58,037 nt of DNA, from the NCBI GenBank assembly GCA_020630715.1, contig JAHDIQ010000005.1, positions 1 to 58,037 on the forward strand, given 5' to 3'. The stretch is from Nonlabens sp. (GTDB taxonomy: Bacteria > Bacteroidota > Bacteroidia > Flavobacteriales > Flavobacteriaceae). The translations under genes and the position numbers were made by a program. The notes beneath the pieces are model-generated. The model was not told the DNA's origin, did not search any database, and was given only the letters and a program-made list of their open reading frames with translations. This document shows, piece after piece, positions 9,115 to 17,731 of the stretch. The stretch's first letter is position 1, and each line of letters opens with the position of its first letter.

Positions 9115-11955
9115 TTAAAATCTTAAGTAAAAGTTGATATAGTAAGTACGGCCATTACCGTAAAAATAACGTGGTGCAAATACCTCTGTAGGGTTATTAC
9201 GATCTGCAAGTACGTCATCAAAATTAGCAAGACGGCTTTGTTCAAAACCACCTGTTCTGAACTCCTTACCTAACACGTTGTTAATAGTTGCAAAAAACCC
9301 TACAAATTTATCACCTATTCTCCATGACTTACCACCTACGATATTTACAATTTCGTATGGATTAAATTTTTCTTGACGCAATAAATCTGCAGCTACCTCA
9401 GGATCGTAGTTAGAATATTGTAATCCATCACTATCTAGATTAAAGTTACTGGACCTTCTTAAAGCAGAAACATCTACATACGCGTCTGAGAAGAAGTTTG
9501 CCGTAGCACCTACCCACCAATAATCTGGGTCACGGTACTCAAAACCTACCTGATAGGCTTGTTCTGGACCACCAGCTACATGATAATTTTTTAGATTAGT
9601 AGTTCCATCTCCAAAGGTTAAATCCTGATTTGGGAAGTCATCACTATTGATAGTGATATTAGGGTTGTTTGTAAATACATTTTCACCAAATGCTGCGGCA
9701 GCTTTTAATTTAATAGTTGGTGTTGCTTGAATTTCAAGTCCTATCTCTCCACCTACGTTTCTACGGTCTATGTTAGTAAGTACCTCTTGTACAAATGAAT
9801 TCCCGCCTTGTGAGGTTACACCAGTTAGTCTTTCTGTAAAGTAAAATCCTACATCAGTACCATCATTAAATTGTGAATAGTATCCAGTGATTCTTGCCTT
9901 GATAATAGGACTTCTATAGATATAAGAAGCGTCTACACTACTTACTGTTTGTGATTCTAAGCCAGTAACGATATTATTGTTTTGCCTAGCATTTGTAAAA
10001 GTACTTCTTATGGTAGGTGCTTGAGTAAGATACGCACCATTGATGTCTAGGAAGTTTTTACCATTGATTTTATAAGTCGCTCCAGCTTTAACACCAAAGT
10101 TGGTAAAATCTACCACGTCACTTTTTCCGAATGAGTTATTTTCAAAAGCGTTAAAGTTTCCATTTCTAAACTTACCATCACGCTGGTAGGTAGTTCTAGA
10201 AACATTACCTGCAGCGTAAAAGTCTACTAGTTTAGTTTTAAATTGACCTTGAGCAAAAGCTCCTACCTCATCTGCAAGGATATCATAGTTGTATTTATAG
10301 CGATCTCCTACGCCTACGATTCGATTTGGGTTATTTAAATCTGATTGTGCGGCTTGATCTTGAGATACTGTTTGTGATTCTTGTGCAAAAAAGTCCACGT
10401 CTAAATATCCGTTACCACCTAATAAATCGTCTACTTGTGCAAAGTTTTCACTTTTTAGATTTCGATAATTCATACCAGCTGTTAAAAGAATATTGTCCGT
10501 CACATCTGCAGTAAGAATAGAACTAGCCATAAATAAATCATCATCGATACGATCATTTTGGATCACATAAACACTATTTCCATTTGTTGGGTCAAATATT
10601 TGGTTTGCTCTATAAAAAGAATCCCAATCTAACTGTCCGTTGTTAAGAAACTCCTGTTGCGCAAAATAGGCTTGTTCTACATCACCATTTCTAAGGTGAT
10701 AACTAGGTAGGTTCTGATAGTAGTCTGCACTAGGATTACGCGCACCACCTACAGGACCAGCAATTGTACCATCTCCAAAAGTTGATAATCGCGTACCACC
10801 ATTATCAATTCTTGTGTTTCCGATAAAACCAAATTGGTAACCTACATTAGTATTTAATTTAATTTTATCATTTACTTGCCAGTTGTGATTTAACATTAAG
10901 ATAGGTTCTTCTATCTCGCGCATACGGCTATTTCTTACTTCTCCATTTTGAAAACCCCAGTTAGGGTTATACGTATTACCGCGTAACTCAAAAATTTCCT
11001 GAGTCATAGGTGCTTGTCTACCACGACGGTTAGGTGTATACAATCCTGTAAAGTTGATGAAGTGATTATCATTAATTTTCTTTTCTACAGAAATACCTAA
11101 TGAATTTGCGTCATAAATAGTACCGTCAATAAAACCTTCTTCTCCAGCACGTCTAGATGCAGTAATAGAATATGCCCATCCATTACCTTTAAGACCACTA
11201 TTGTAAGTTCCCATAAAGCGACCACGGTAACTGCGATTTGCACTAGCATAGGATATTTGTGATCCTGGACGTTGAATAGATGCACGCATGTTGATACTTT
11301 GTACACCACCTAGTCCACCCCAAGTATCATCTGCTGGTGCTAGTCCCATACTAAAGGTTTGATTACGTTGTAAATCATTAACTCCACCCCAATTACTCCA
11401 CTGTGGTCTACCAGAAAACATCTTGTTCATTACCAGACCGTTAATGAGCACTCTACCATCTTCACTGTTTAAACCACGTGGTCTAAAGAAAGTAGCACTA
11501 AAGTCAAATGCGGCAGCACGTAAAAACTGATCACGCGATGCTTGTAGTAATCCAGAAATATTGTTTGCTGCGTTTGCATCATCAGATAAATCATTTTCTG
11601 TAAGTGATATGATACCAGCAGTTTGTGCCTGATCAGAAAAATCAATTCTCAAGTAAATAGGGTCTAGATTTACCGGGATATTAGGATCAATTACTATAGG
11701 GATTCTACGAGAATAGTGATTAAGCTCGCTTATTTGAAGAATTCGTTCTCCAGCTGGTAGTGATTCTCCAAAAGTGAAATAACCTTGTGCATCTGTTGTA
11801 GTCGAATAAGAGGTTCCTAAGATTTCAATTAAGGCACCTTTAATGGGTTCTTCAGTGGTTTCATCGATGACTCTTCCTTTTACCACTTGGGCACTTAGGA
11901 AAGATCCACACAACAAAAATACAATGGTAAGAACCTGTATAACTTGTTTATTCAT
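9115..11955 (-). CDS. TonB-dependent receptor with carboxypeptidase-regulatory-like N-terminus
   Basis: A 946-residue outer-membrane transporter. The signal peptide spans about residues 1-22. A CarboxypepD_reg-like domain (about 23-105) starts VVKGRVIDETTEEPIKGALIEI. The plug domain lies at about 115-230 (RPRGLNSEDGRVLINGLVMN), and the 22-strand barrel fills the rest, ending in the aromatic YYINFYLRF. It forms an operon with the DUF5689 lipoprotein, and a nuclease-fold lipoprotein diverges upstream. I infer that the module imports nucleic-acid or organophosphate breakdown products. The ligand cannot be read from sequence. Confidence 0.9.
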   Translation of the reverse strand: MNKQVIQVLTIVFLLCGSFLSAQVVKGRVIDETTEEPIKGALIEILGTSYSTTTDAQGYFTFGESLPAGERILQISELNHYSRRIPIVIDPNIPVNLDPIYLRIDFSDQAQTAGIISLTENDLSDDANAANNISGLLQASRDQFLRAAAFDFSATFFRPRGLNSEDGRVLINGLVMNKMFSGRPQWSNWGGVNDLQRNQTFSMGLAPADDTWGGLGGVQSINMRASIQRPGSQISYASANRSYRGRFMGTYNSGLKGNGWAYSITASRRAGEEGFIDGTIYDANSLGISVEKKINDNHFINFTGLYTPNRRGRQAPMTQEIFELRGNTYNPNWGFQNGEVRNSRMREIEEPILMLNHNWQVNDKIKLNTNVGYQFGFIGNTRIDNGGTRLSTFGDGTIAGPVGGARNPSADYYQNLPSYHLRNGDVEQAYFAQQEFLNNGQLDWDSFYRANQIFDPTNGNSVYVIQNDRIDDDLFMASSILTADVTDNILLTAGMNYRNLKSENFAQVDDLLGGNGYLDVDFFAQESQTVSQDQAAQSDLNNPNRIVGVGDRYKYNYDILADEVGAFAQGQFKTKLVDFYAAGNVSRTTYQRDGKFRNGNFNAFENNSFGKSDVVDFTNFGVKAGATYKINGKNFLDINGAYLTQAPTIRSTFTNARQNNNIVTGLESQTVSSVDASYIYRSPIIKARITGYYSQFNDGTDVGFYFTERLTGVTSQGGNSFVQEVLTNIDRRNVGGEIGLEIQATPTIKLKAAAAFGENVFTNNPNITINSDDFPNQDLTFGDGTTNLKNYHVAGGPEQAYQVGFEYRDPDYWWVGATANFFSDAYVDVSALRRSSNFNLDSDGLQYSNYDPEVAADLLRQEKFNPYEIVNIVGGKSWRIGDKFVGFFATINNVLGKEFRTGGFEQSRLANFDDVLADRNNPTEVFAPRYFYGNGRTYYINFYLRF

Positions 11956-12079
11956 AGGGTGGTTGTATTACTATATTGTTATTAATGGCGTGCAAAAGTA
12001 CATTTTTATAATTGTAATAGTACCTTTGCTAGGCTTTTCAAAGCATTGTTAACACAAAGTTAAACTAAGTTTTTTATTT

Positions 12080-13171
12080 ATGTATAAGTATCTTGTTTAT
12101 AGTCTTTTATTATCCTTGTTTTTATCCAGTTGCGCTTCTAACAGTGGAACCATTAAAAAATCAAGTGCAAAAGATGATCAGTCTTCTGATTATGTAGTGC
12201 AAACCGTTGCCTTCTATAATCTTGAAAATTTATTTGATATAGAAGATGATACTTCTATTAATGATGAAGCTAGTCCCATGATGGAAATGGCTGAAGATAT
12301 CAGACCAGAAGTGTATCAGAAAAAACTAACTAATATGGCTCGCGTCTTGCGCAAAATAGGTGCAGATCAAACAGGAAGCGCACCAGCTATAATAGGTGTT
12401 TGTGAAATTGAAAATAGAAAAGTTCTAGAAGATCTAGTAAATCATGAGCTACTAGTAGGGTATGATTATGGAATAGAACATTATGATTCACCAGATCGAC
12501 GCGGAATTGACGTGGCTTTACTTTATAAGAAAAGTGAGTTTAGAGTAAATAATTCTCAATCTAGACGTTTAATGATTAGGAATAGAGAATCTGGAGATCG
12601 TATTTATACGCGTGATCAATTAGTAGTAAGTGGTGAGTTAAATGGTGATGAGATGCATTTTATTGTAAATCACTGGCCATCACGTCGTGGCGGTGAACAA
12701 CGCAGTAGACCTAATCGTGTTGCAGCGGCCGCTTTGAATAAGCAGATCATTGACTCCTTACACATTTCTAATGCTATGGCAAAAATCATAACCATGGGAG
12801 ATTTAAATGATGACCCTACAAATGAGAGTGTTGCGGTAACCTTAAATGCCCAAAGAGATCAGGAAGACGTGCAACCACAAATGATATATAATCCTTATAT
12901 CCAGATGATCAAAGAAGGATATAATACACTAGCTTATAGGGATGCAGGTAATATCTTTGATCAGATTATGATGACCTATCCATTATTAAAACAAGCTAAT
13001 ACTGGTGGATACTTTTACTATAAAGCAGGAATTTATAACCCTAGTTTTATGACTGCAAAAACCGGTCAATATAAAGGTTATCCATTACGTAGTTTCAGTT
13101 ACGGTACTTTTACTAATGGTTTTAGTGATCACTTTCCAGTATACATATATCTAATTAAGGAGATGAAATAA
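12080..13171 (+). CDS. Endonuclease/exonuclease/phosphatase-fold lipoprotein
   Basis: A 363-residue exported phosphodiesterase-fold protein. The signal MYKYLVYSLLLSLFLSSC ends in a lipobox (Cys18). The catalytic fold then shows FYNLENLFDIED, GVCEIENRKVL, VNHWPSRRGGEQ, MGDLNDDPTNES and the terminal GFSDHFPVYIY carrying the Asp-His pair. It is a clear paralogue of the unsecreted protein at 838-1827. Lipidation places it in the envelope, facing either the periplasm or the outside. It diverges from the TonB receptor/DUF5689 operon, so the likely role is releasing phosphate or nucleotides from extracellular polymers, by inference from context. Confidence 0.88.
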   Translation: MYKYLVYSLLLSLFLSSCASNSGTIKKSSAKDDQSSDYVVQTVAFYNLENLFDIEDDTSINDEASPMMEMAEDIRPEVYQKKLTNMARVLRKIGADQTGSAPAIIGVCEIENRKVLEDLVNHELLVGYDYGIEHYDSPDRRGIDVALLYKKSEFRVNNSQSRRLMIRNRESGDRIYTRDQLVVSGELNGDEMHFIVNHWPSRRGGEQRSRPNRVAAAALNKQIIDSLHISNAMAKIITMGDLNDDPTNESVAVTLNAQRDQEDVQPQMIYNPYIQMIKEGYNTLAYRDAGNIFDQIMMTYPLLKQANTGGYFYYKAGIYNPSFMTAKTGQYKGYPLRSFSYGTFTNGFSDHFPVYIYLIKEMK

Positions 13172-13196
13172 CTTAATTAATCGTTTTACTATGTTT

Positions 13197-13223
13197 AAAA
13201 CCACTCCTTACGAGTGGTTTTTT
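13197..13223. terminator. Bidirectional terminator
   Basis: Stem AAAACCACTC, loop CTTAC, GAGTGGTTTT with a T run on one side and an A run on the other, between the converging nuclease-fold and YraN genes. Confidence 0.9.
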
Positions 13224-13226
13224 CAT

Positions 13227-13589
13227 TTAAAAATGATAGAAAGCATTCTCTAAATGTTCAATTCTCGTTCCGGCCTTATTAGACACAATCGCTACTATGT
13301 CAAAGCGCACTTCCACATCATCTACTGTGTAATGTTCTATGTAATGATTTGCGGTTGTTACTAAACGATTAATTTGAGACTGTTTTAAAAAATCTTGTGG
13401 ATCGCCCCATTCTGGTGTAGATCTGGTTTTTACTTCAACGATAACAATGGTAGAACCCATTTGAGCAATGATATCGATCTCACCTTTTAAATACACATAA
13501 TTTCTCGTGAGAATAATATATCCGCTTTTTTCTAAATGTGCTACGGCAAGATCTTCACCTTTTTTACCTAACTCGTTATGTTGTGCCAT
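13227..13589 (-). CDS. YraN family (UPF0102) nuclease-like protein
   Basis: A 120-residue protein of normal UPF0102 length. It opens NELGKKGEDLAVAHLEKSGY and holds a PD-(D/E)xK-type core: EIDII, then VIVEVKTRS (ExK), with QINRLVTTANHYI further on. The family resembles Holliday-junction resolvases in fold; its cellular role is not settled. The start overlaps the end of the LD-carboxypeptidase gene by 14 bp, so the two are translationally linked. Confidence 0.9.
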   Translation of the reverse strand: MAQHNELGKKGEDLAVAHLEKSGYIILTRNYVYLKGEIDIIAQMGSTIVIVEVKTRSTPEWGDPQDFLKQSQINRLVTTANHYIEHYTVDDVEVRFDIVAIVSNKAGTRIEHLENAFYHF

Positions 13590-14496
13590 AGCGTTGTTTA
13601 AATTTAATATGACTACTAGTAATGGAAACCTTCATTGCTACACCCAGTAATATACTTCTATGATCTTTAATATGTCCAGCAGGAAAATCAAAAATCACAG
13701 GATAATTATAGTTGATAGTAATTTCTGTAATGATTTCAATTACATTCTTGCCAAAAGGCTTCTCATGGTCATTCATATCTGTCATTCCACCTATAACCAG
13801 CGCTTTCAAATTACTTAATTTTCCAGCGCGTTTAAGAGCAAATAGCATGCGTTCTATGTGATATAAGTATTCATCTATGTCTTCAATGAAAAGTATGGTT
13901 TGATTAGTATCTGGAAAATCGTCGCTACCTAACAATCCGTAGAGTATGGATAAATTACCTCCTACAATAATTCCCTCAATGTCTTGATTCTTTAATTTAT
14001 GATCGTTAGGGACTTCAATTTTATGAATATCACCACTCAAAATAGTTTTTAAACTTTCTATAGCATCATTAGATTTATCTCTTAATTCTAAGGGCATGAA
14101 ACTATGAAGACTTGGAATATGCAGTTTATTTAAACGTGCATGTAGGTAGGTTATATCACTGTAGCCTATGATAAGTTTTGGGTGGTTTGTATCACGCTTT
14201 CGCGAAAGCGAAATACCATCCTCATCCATCTTATCGATTAACTGCACCGTTCCATAACCGCCACGAGCTATCCAGATCACATCAACGTCGTCATCAAAAT
14301 AAGCATCTATAAAATCCTGAGAACGCAAGTTCACGTCTCCACCCATTTGGTGGTGTATTGTATCAATACTTTTCCCAAAACTAACGCGCAGACCTAAGGA
14401 TTTAAGAAAGTTGTACGCTGGTTCTAAATCTACAGATAGTGCATATCGAGCTGTGCATAATATCCTTATGTGGGAATTATTTGATAAAAAATTCAT
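13576..14496 (-). CDS. LD-carboxypeptidase (peptidase S66)
   Basis: A 306-residue cytoplasmic enzyme that removes the terminal D-Ala from murein tetrapeptides during cell-wall recycling. The nucleophile region is WIARGGYGTVQLID, with IIGYSDITYLHARL after it. The later EDIDEYLYHIERML supplies the catalytic Glu of the Ser-Glu-His triad, and FDFPAGHIKDHRSI the His. No signal peptide is present, as expected. The 16-bp palindrome is inserted in frame at 14195-14210 and encodes LSRKR in a variable loop between KMDEDGIS and the conserved GYSDIT. Confidence 0.9.
   Translation of the reverse strand: MNFLSNNSHIRILCTARYALSVDLEPAYNFLKSLGLRVSFGKSIDTIHHQMGGDVNLRSQDFIDAYFDDDVDVIWIARGGYGTVQLIDKMDEDGISLSRKRDTNHPKLIIGYSDITYLHARLNKLHIPSLHSFMPLELRDKSNDAIESLKTILSGDIHKIEVPNDHKLKNQDIEGIIVGGNLSILYGLLGSDDFPDTNQTILFIEDIDEYLYHIERMLFALKRAGKLSNLKALVIGGMTDMNDHEKPFGKNVIEIITEITINYNYPVIFDFPAGHIKDHRSILLGVAMKVSITSSHIKFKQRYGTT
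14195..14210. repeat. 16-bp palindrome inside the LD-carboxypeptidase gene
   Basis: Perfect CGCTTTCGCGAAAGCG, read on the minus strand as LSRKR. Confidence 0.95.
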
Positions 14497-14615
14497 TTAA
14501 AATCATCCATTTATGTGATTCATTCGTACTAAAATCAAACTTTCATTTGTAATAATAGTCTAAAAATTAAGTTAAGATAGTTTATATTTATAATCTTCTA
14601 AAAATCAGATCGTTT

Positions 14616-16073
14616 ATGGAAATGTTTACTTCTTGCAATACGGCACCACTTTCTACCTATGTTCCTACGGCTACAAAGCCATGGGATATTCATAGGGTTA
14701 GACATGTAATTAAACGATTAGGTTATGGGCTAGATGTAGCTCAGGAAGATATGGCGCTAGCGCAATCTCCAGATGTATTTGTAGATACATGGATTAATGA
14801 TTCTATCGCTTTTATGAATACTCCAGCGCCTACATGGGGTTTCTGGTCTAGATCAAATTATACTGATTATGGGATGGAGCGTTTTCCTCAGATTTTAGAA
14901 TGGTGGCGACAAAGTATGGACGATACTTTGAACCTTAAATTACGAGGTAAAATGACGCTTTTCTGGCATAATCACTTTGTTACTAGAATTGAAGATTATA
15001 GCGCACCATCGTGGATGTATCAATATTACAATTTGCTACAGACTCATGCATTAGGAAATTTTAAAACACTTACTAAAGAGATCGGGAAAAGTGAGGCCAT
15101 GCTGGTATTTCTTAATGGAGTTCAAAATAATAAATGGAGTCCTAATGAAAATTATGCACGTGAATTATTTGAACTTTTTACTTTGGGTGCAAATAATAAT
15201 TATACACAAAATGACATCGTAGAGGCCTCAAGAGCGCTTACGGGTTATAACGCATGGACAGAGTTAGGAGCACCTATAGGTTTTAATCCTAATTCTTTTG
15301 ATAATACGGATAAGGTGATTTTCGGTAGTGCACCTACTAACTTTGATCATGATAGTTTAATAGATCATTTATTTGCGGTTAGAGCAAATGAAATTTCTGA
15401 CTTTATTGTTAAAAAAATATATAGAGCATTTGTGAGTCCAGAATTGCCAGCTCAATCGATAATTGACCAGCTAGCATTGACATTCAGAAATGCAAATTGG
15501 GAAATTGTTCCAGTATTAAGACAGCTATTTAAAAGTGAACATTTTTTTGACGAAAATGCAATCGGTACTGTGATTAAAGATCCTTTAGAGTGTTTATTAG
15601 GTTTCTTTAAAGAGGCAAATTTTCCTTACACGCAACAACAACTAGAAGTAGTACATTATTATGCCGCAAATTTAGGTCAGGAATATTATAACCCTATTGA
15701 CGTGGCAGGATGGCAAGGTGATCGTGACTGGGTGAATAGTAGTACTATTACTGGAAGATGGCAAGGTCTGGAATACATCATGTGGACTACCTGGAATCTA
15801 GATCAAGAATTATTTAGAGGTATGGCATTAGAACAACTGCCTGCTACTACTACAGATCCTGCACTAGTCGCACAAAAAATCGTAGATCGATTTGTACCTA
15901 AAACATTGTTTACAGCATCTGATTACGCACTAGCAACAACTGTTTTTAAAGGTGATGTTCCACAAAATTATTATGATACTAATCAGTGGAATCTTAATTG
16001 GGGAAGCGTTCCATACCAAGTAGTCTTATTGCTCCAACATATATTTAGAATGCCAGAATTCCAACTTAAATAA
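14616..16073 (+). CDS. DUF1800 domain-containing protein
   Basis: A 485-residue protein of the DUF1800 family. Recognisable pieces are the N-terminal helix VIKRLGYGLDVAQEDMALA, FWHNHFVTR, NYARELFELFTLGANNNYTQ and the later DVAGWQGDRDWVNSSTI. The gene is followed after 7 bp by a DUF1501 gene, a pairing common in Bacteroidetes and planctomycetes, so they probably act together in the envelope. Unlike its partner it shows no signal peptide from either possible start (14616 or 14622). The biochemical role of the family is unknown. Confidence 0.88.
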   Translation: MEMFTSCNTAPLSTYVPTATKPWDIHRVRHVIKRLGYGLDVAQEDMALAQSPDVFVDTWINDSIAFMNTPAPTWGFWSRSNYTDYGMERFPQILEWWRQSMDDTLNLKLRGKMTLFWHNHFVTRIEDYSAPSWMYQYYNLLQTHALGNFKTLTKEIGKSEAMLVFLNGVQNNKWSPNENYARELFELFTLGANNNYTQNDIVEASRALTGYNAWTELGAPIGFNPNSFDNTDKVIFGSAPTNFDHDSLIDHLFAVRANEISDFIVKKIYRAFVSPELPAQSIIDQLALTFRNANWEIVPVLRQLFKSEHFFDENAIGTVIKDPLECLLGFFKEANFPYTQQQLEVVHYYAANLGQEYYNPIDVAGWQGDRDWVNSSTITGRWQGLEYIMWTTWNLDQELFRGMALEQLPATTTDPALVAQKIVDRFVPKTLFTASDYALATTVFKGDVPQNYYDTNQWNLNWGSVPYQVVLLLQHIFRMPEFQLK

Positions 16074-16080
16074 TCGCGCT

Positions 16081-17682
16081 ATGTGTCAAAAAGATAAAAA
16101 ACATCAAGACCCAAATTCACAAGCGCATCATGAAGAGCATGAAGCGTGGAGTCGTAGAACTTTTCTACAAGCATTAGGTATAGCAGGTGCTGGATCTTTT
16201 ACACTTGCTGGATCACAAATATCTAGTGCGATGTCTAGTCCTATTACTGCCGCATTAAATGCCAGTACAAATGATCGTGTTTTAGTTTTAATACGACTCA
16301 AAGGTGGAAATGATGGGTTAAATACCATTGTACCACTTAGTGACTATGGAACTTATGCTTCACAGCGTCCATCCATTGCACTTCCTCAAAATACATTGTA
16401 TAATCTAGATGCAAATAACGGACTGCCTAATTTTATGAGTAGCCTACAATCGCGATGGGGAAATGGCGAGATGAAAGTAATACATGGAGTAGGTTATCCT
16501 AATCAGGATCTATCACACTTTAGATCTAGTGATATATGGGCAACTACAGATCCTAATTCTCCAATAGAAACAGGATGGATGGGGCGATTTTTTGAAAATG
16601 AATTTCCCAACTTTGTCTTGAGTCCGCCAGCGATACCGCCAGCGATCCAGATAGGTAGTTTAGGAAACCTGGCTTTTGAGGGAACACAAACTAATTATGC
16701 ATTCTCTGTTGCAGATCCTAATCAATTAGCACAACTCGCTCAAAACGGATGGCAACACGATGCTGTTAATGTACCACCATGTACTTATGGTGATCAATTA
16801 AGCTTTTTAAGAACAACTACAAACACCACATTTGCCTATGCTGGTGTTATTAATAATGCCTTTATGGCTAGTTCTACGCAAGCTAATTATAACAATAATA
16901 CGATTGCAGAGCAACTTGCTCTAGTAGCGAGATTAATTAAAGGTCAATTAGGAACTAAAGTATATATGGTCACTTTAGGAGGATTTGATACCCATGCAAA
17001 TCAGGCAGGAACTCATGCAGATCGTATGCAAAAACTAGCAGATGCTATAGATGAATTCTATATAGACCTTGCAGGATTAGGAATTCAAGATGAGGTGCTG
17101 GCGATGACGATATCAGAATTTGGTCGTAGAGTAGAGGAAAATGGTTCTAACGGAACTGATCATGGTGCAGCAGCACCTATGATGATGTTTGGTCCTGGAT
17201 TAAACGGTAACGGTTTCATAGGAACACAGCCCAGCCTAACACAATTAGATGCAGCTGGAAACATGATTCACAACGTAGACTTTAGAGATATTTATTCTAC
17301 AGTTATGAAAGAGTGGTTATGTATCCCGTCTGCCACAGTAGATCAAGCGATGTTGAATTCATTTACTACCATGAATTTAGGGTTCACGTGCAGTACTTTA
17401 GGAGCTAGTGATATTAGTGACATTGACTTTAAACATATCGTTATTAACCGCGATGAACATGCCATTTTAAGCATTACTACAGATACCGCTCGTAAAATGG
17501 ATATTCGTATTTTTAATTTTATGGGTCAGGAATTAGGTCAACTAAGAAACGATTACCTAATGCCTGGAAATCATCAAATAAATATCAAAGAGACTCTAAA
17601 AACCAGAATGCCTAGCGGTACTTACATCTACCGTATTGAAACTGGTGGTAAACAATATAGCAATCAGTTTGTAGTTTTTTAG
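16081..17682 (+). CDS. DUF1501 protein with Tat signal and C-terminal T9SS-like sorting domain
   Basis: A 533-residue sulfatase-like (DUF1501) protein. The N-terminus has a twin-arginine motif (SRRTFLQALGIAGAGSF) after a His- and Glu-rich leader of about 23 residues. The central domain has RLKGGNDGLNTIVPL, a GGFDTHANQAGTHADR block and TISEFGRRVEENGSNGTDHG, resembling metal-binding loops of alkaline-phosphatase-like enzymes. The last 75 or so residues resemble a T9SS type A sorting domain (MDIRIFNFMGQELGQL, MPSGTYIYRIETGG). Tat export followed by T9SS surface display is therefore suggested. It is co-transcribed with the DUF1800 gene. Confidence 0.88.
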   Translation: MCQKDKKHQDPNSQAHHEEHEAWSRRTFLQALGIAGAGSFTLAGSQISSAMSSPITAALNASTNDRVLVLIRLKGGNDGLNTIVPLSDYGTYASQRPSIALPQNTLYNLDANNGLPNFMSSLQSRWGNGEMKVIHGVGYPNQDLSHFRSSDIWATTDPNSPIETGWMGRFFENEFPNFVLSPPAIPPAIQIGSLGNLAFEGTQTNYAFSVADPNQLAQLAQNGWQHDAVNVPPCTYGDQLSFLRTTTNTTFAYAGVINNAFMASSTQANYNNNTIAEQLALVARLIKGQLGTKVYMVTLGGFDTHANQAGTHADRMQKLADAIDEFYIDLAGLGIQDEVLAMTISEFGRRVEENGSNGTDHGAAAPMMMFGPGLNGNGFIGTQPSLTQLDAAGNMIHNVDFRDIYSTVMKEWLCIPSATVDQAMLNSFTTMNLGFTCSTLGASDISDIDFKHIVINRDEHAILSITTDTARKMDIRIFNFMGQELGQLRNDYLMPGNHQINIKETLKTRMPSGTYIYRIETGGKQYSNQFVVF

Positions 17683-17703
17683 AATTTTAGGTCATGGCTA
17701 TTA

Positions 17704-17719
17704 CGCTTTCGCGAAAGCG
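17704..17719. repeat. 16-bp palindrome in a convergent gap
   Basis: Perfect copy with TTA and TAA flanks. It is the only strong hairpin in the 49-bp gap between the DUF1501 gene and the fibrinogen-like gene, so here it could also terminate transcription. Confidence 0.95.
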
Positions 17720-17731
17720 TAATCACAAGAG

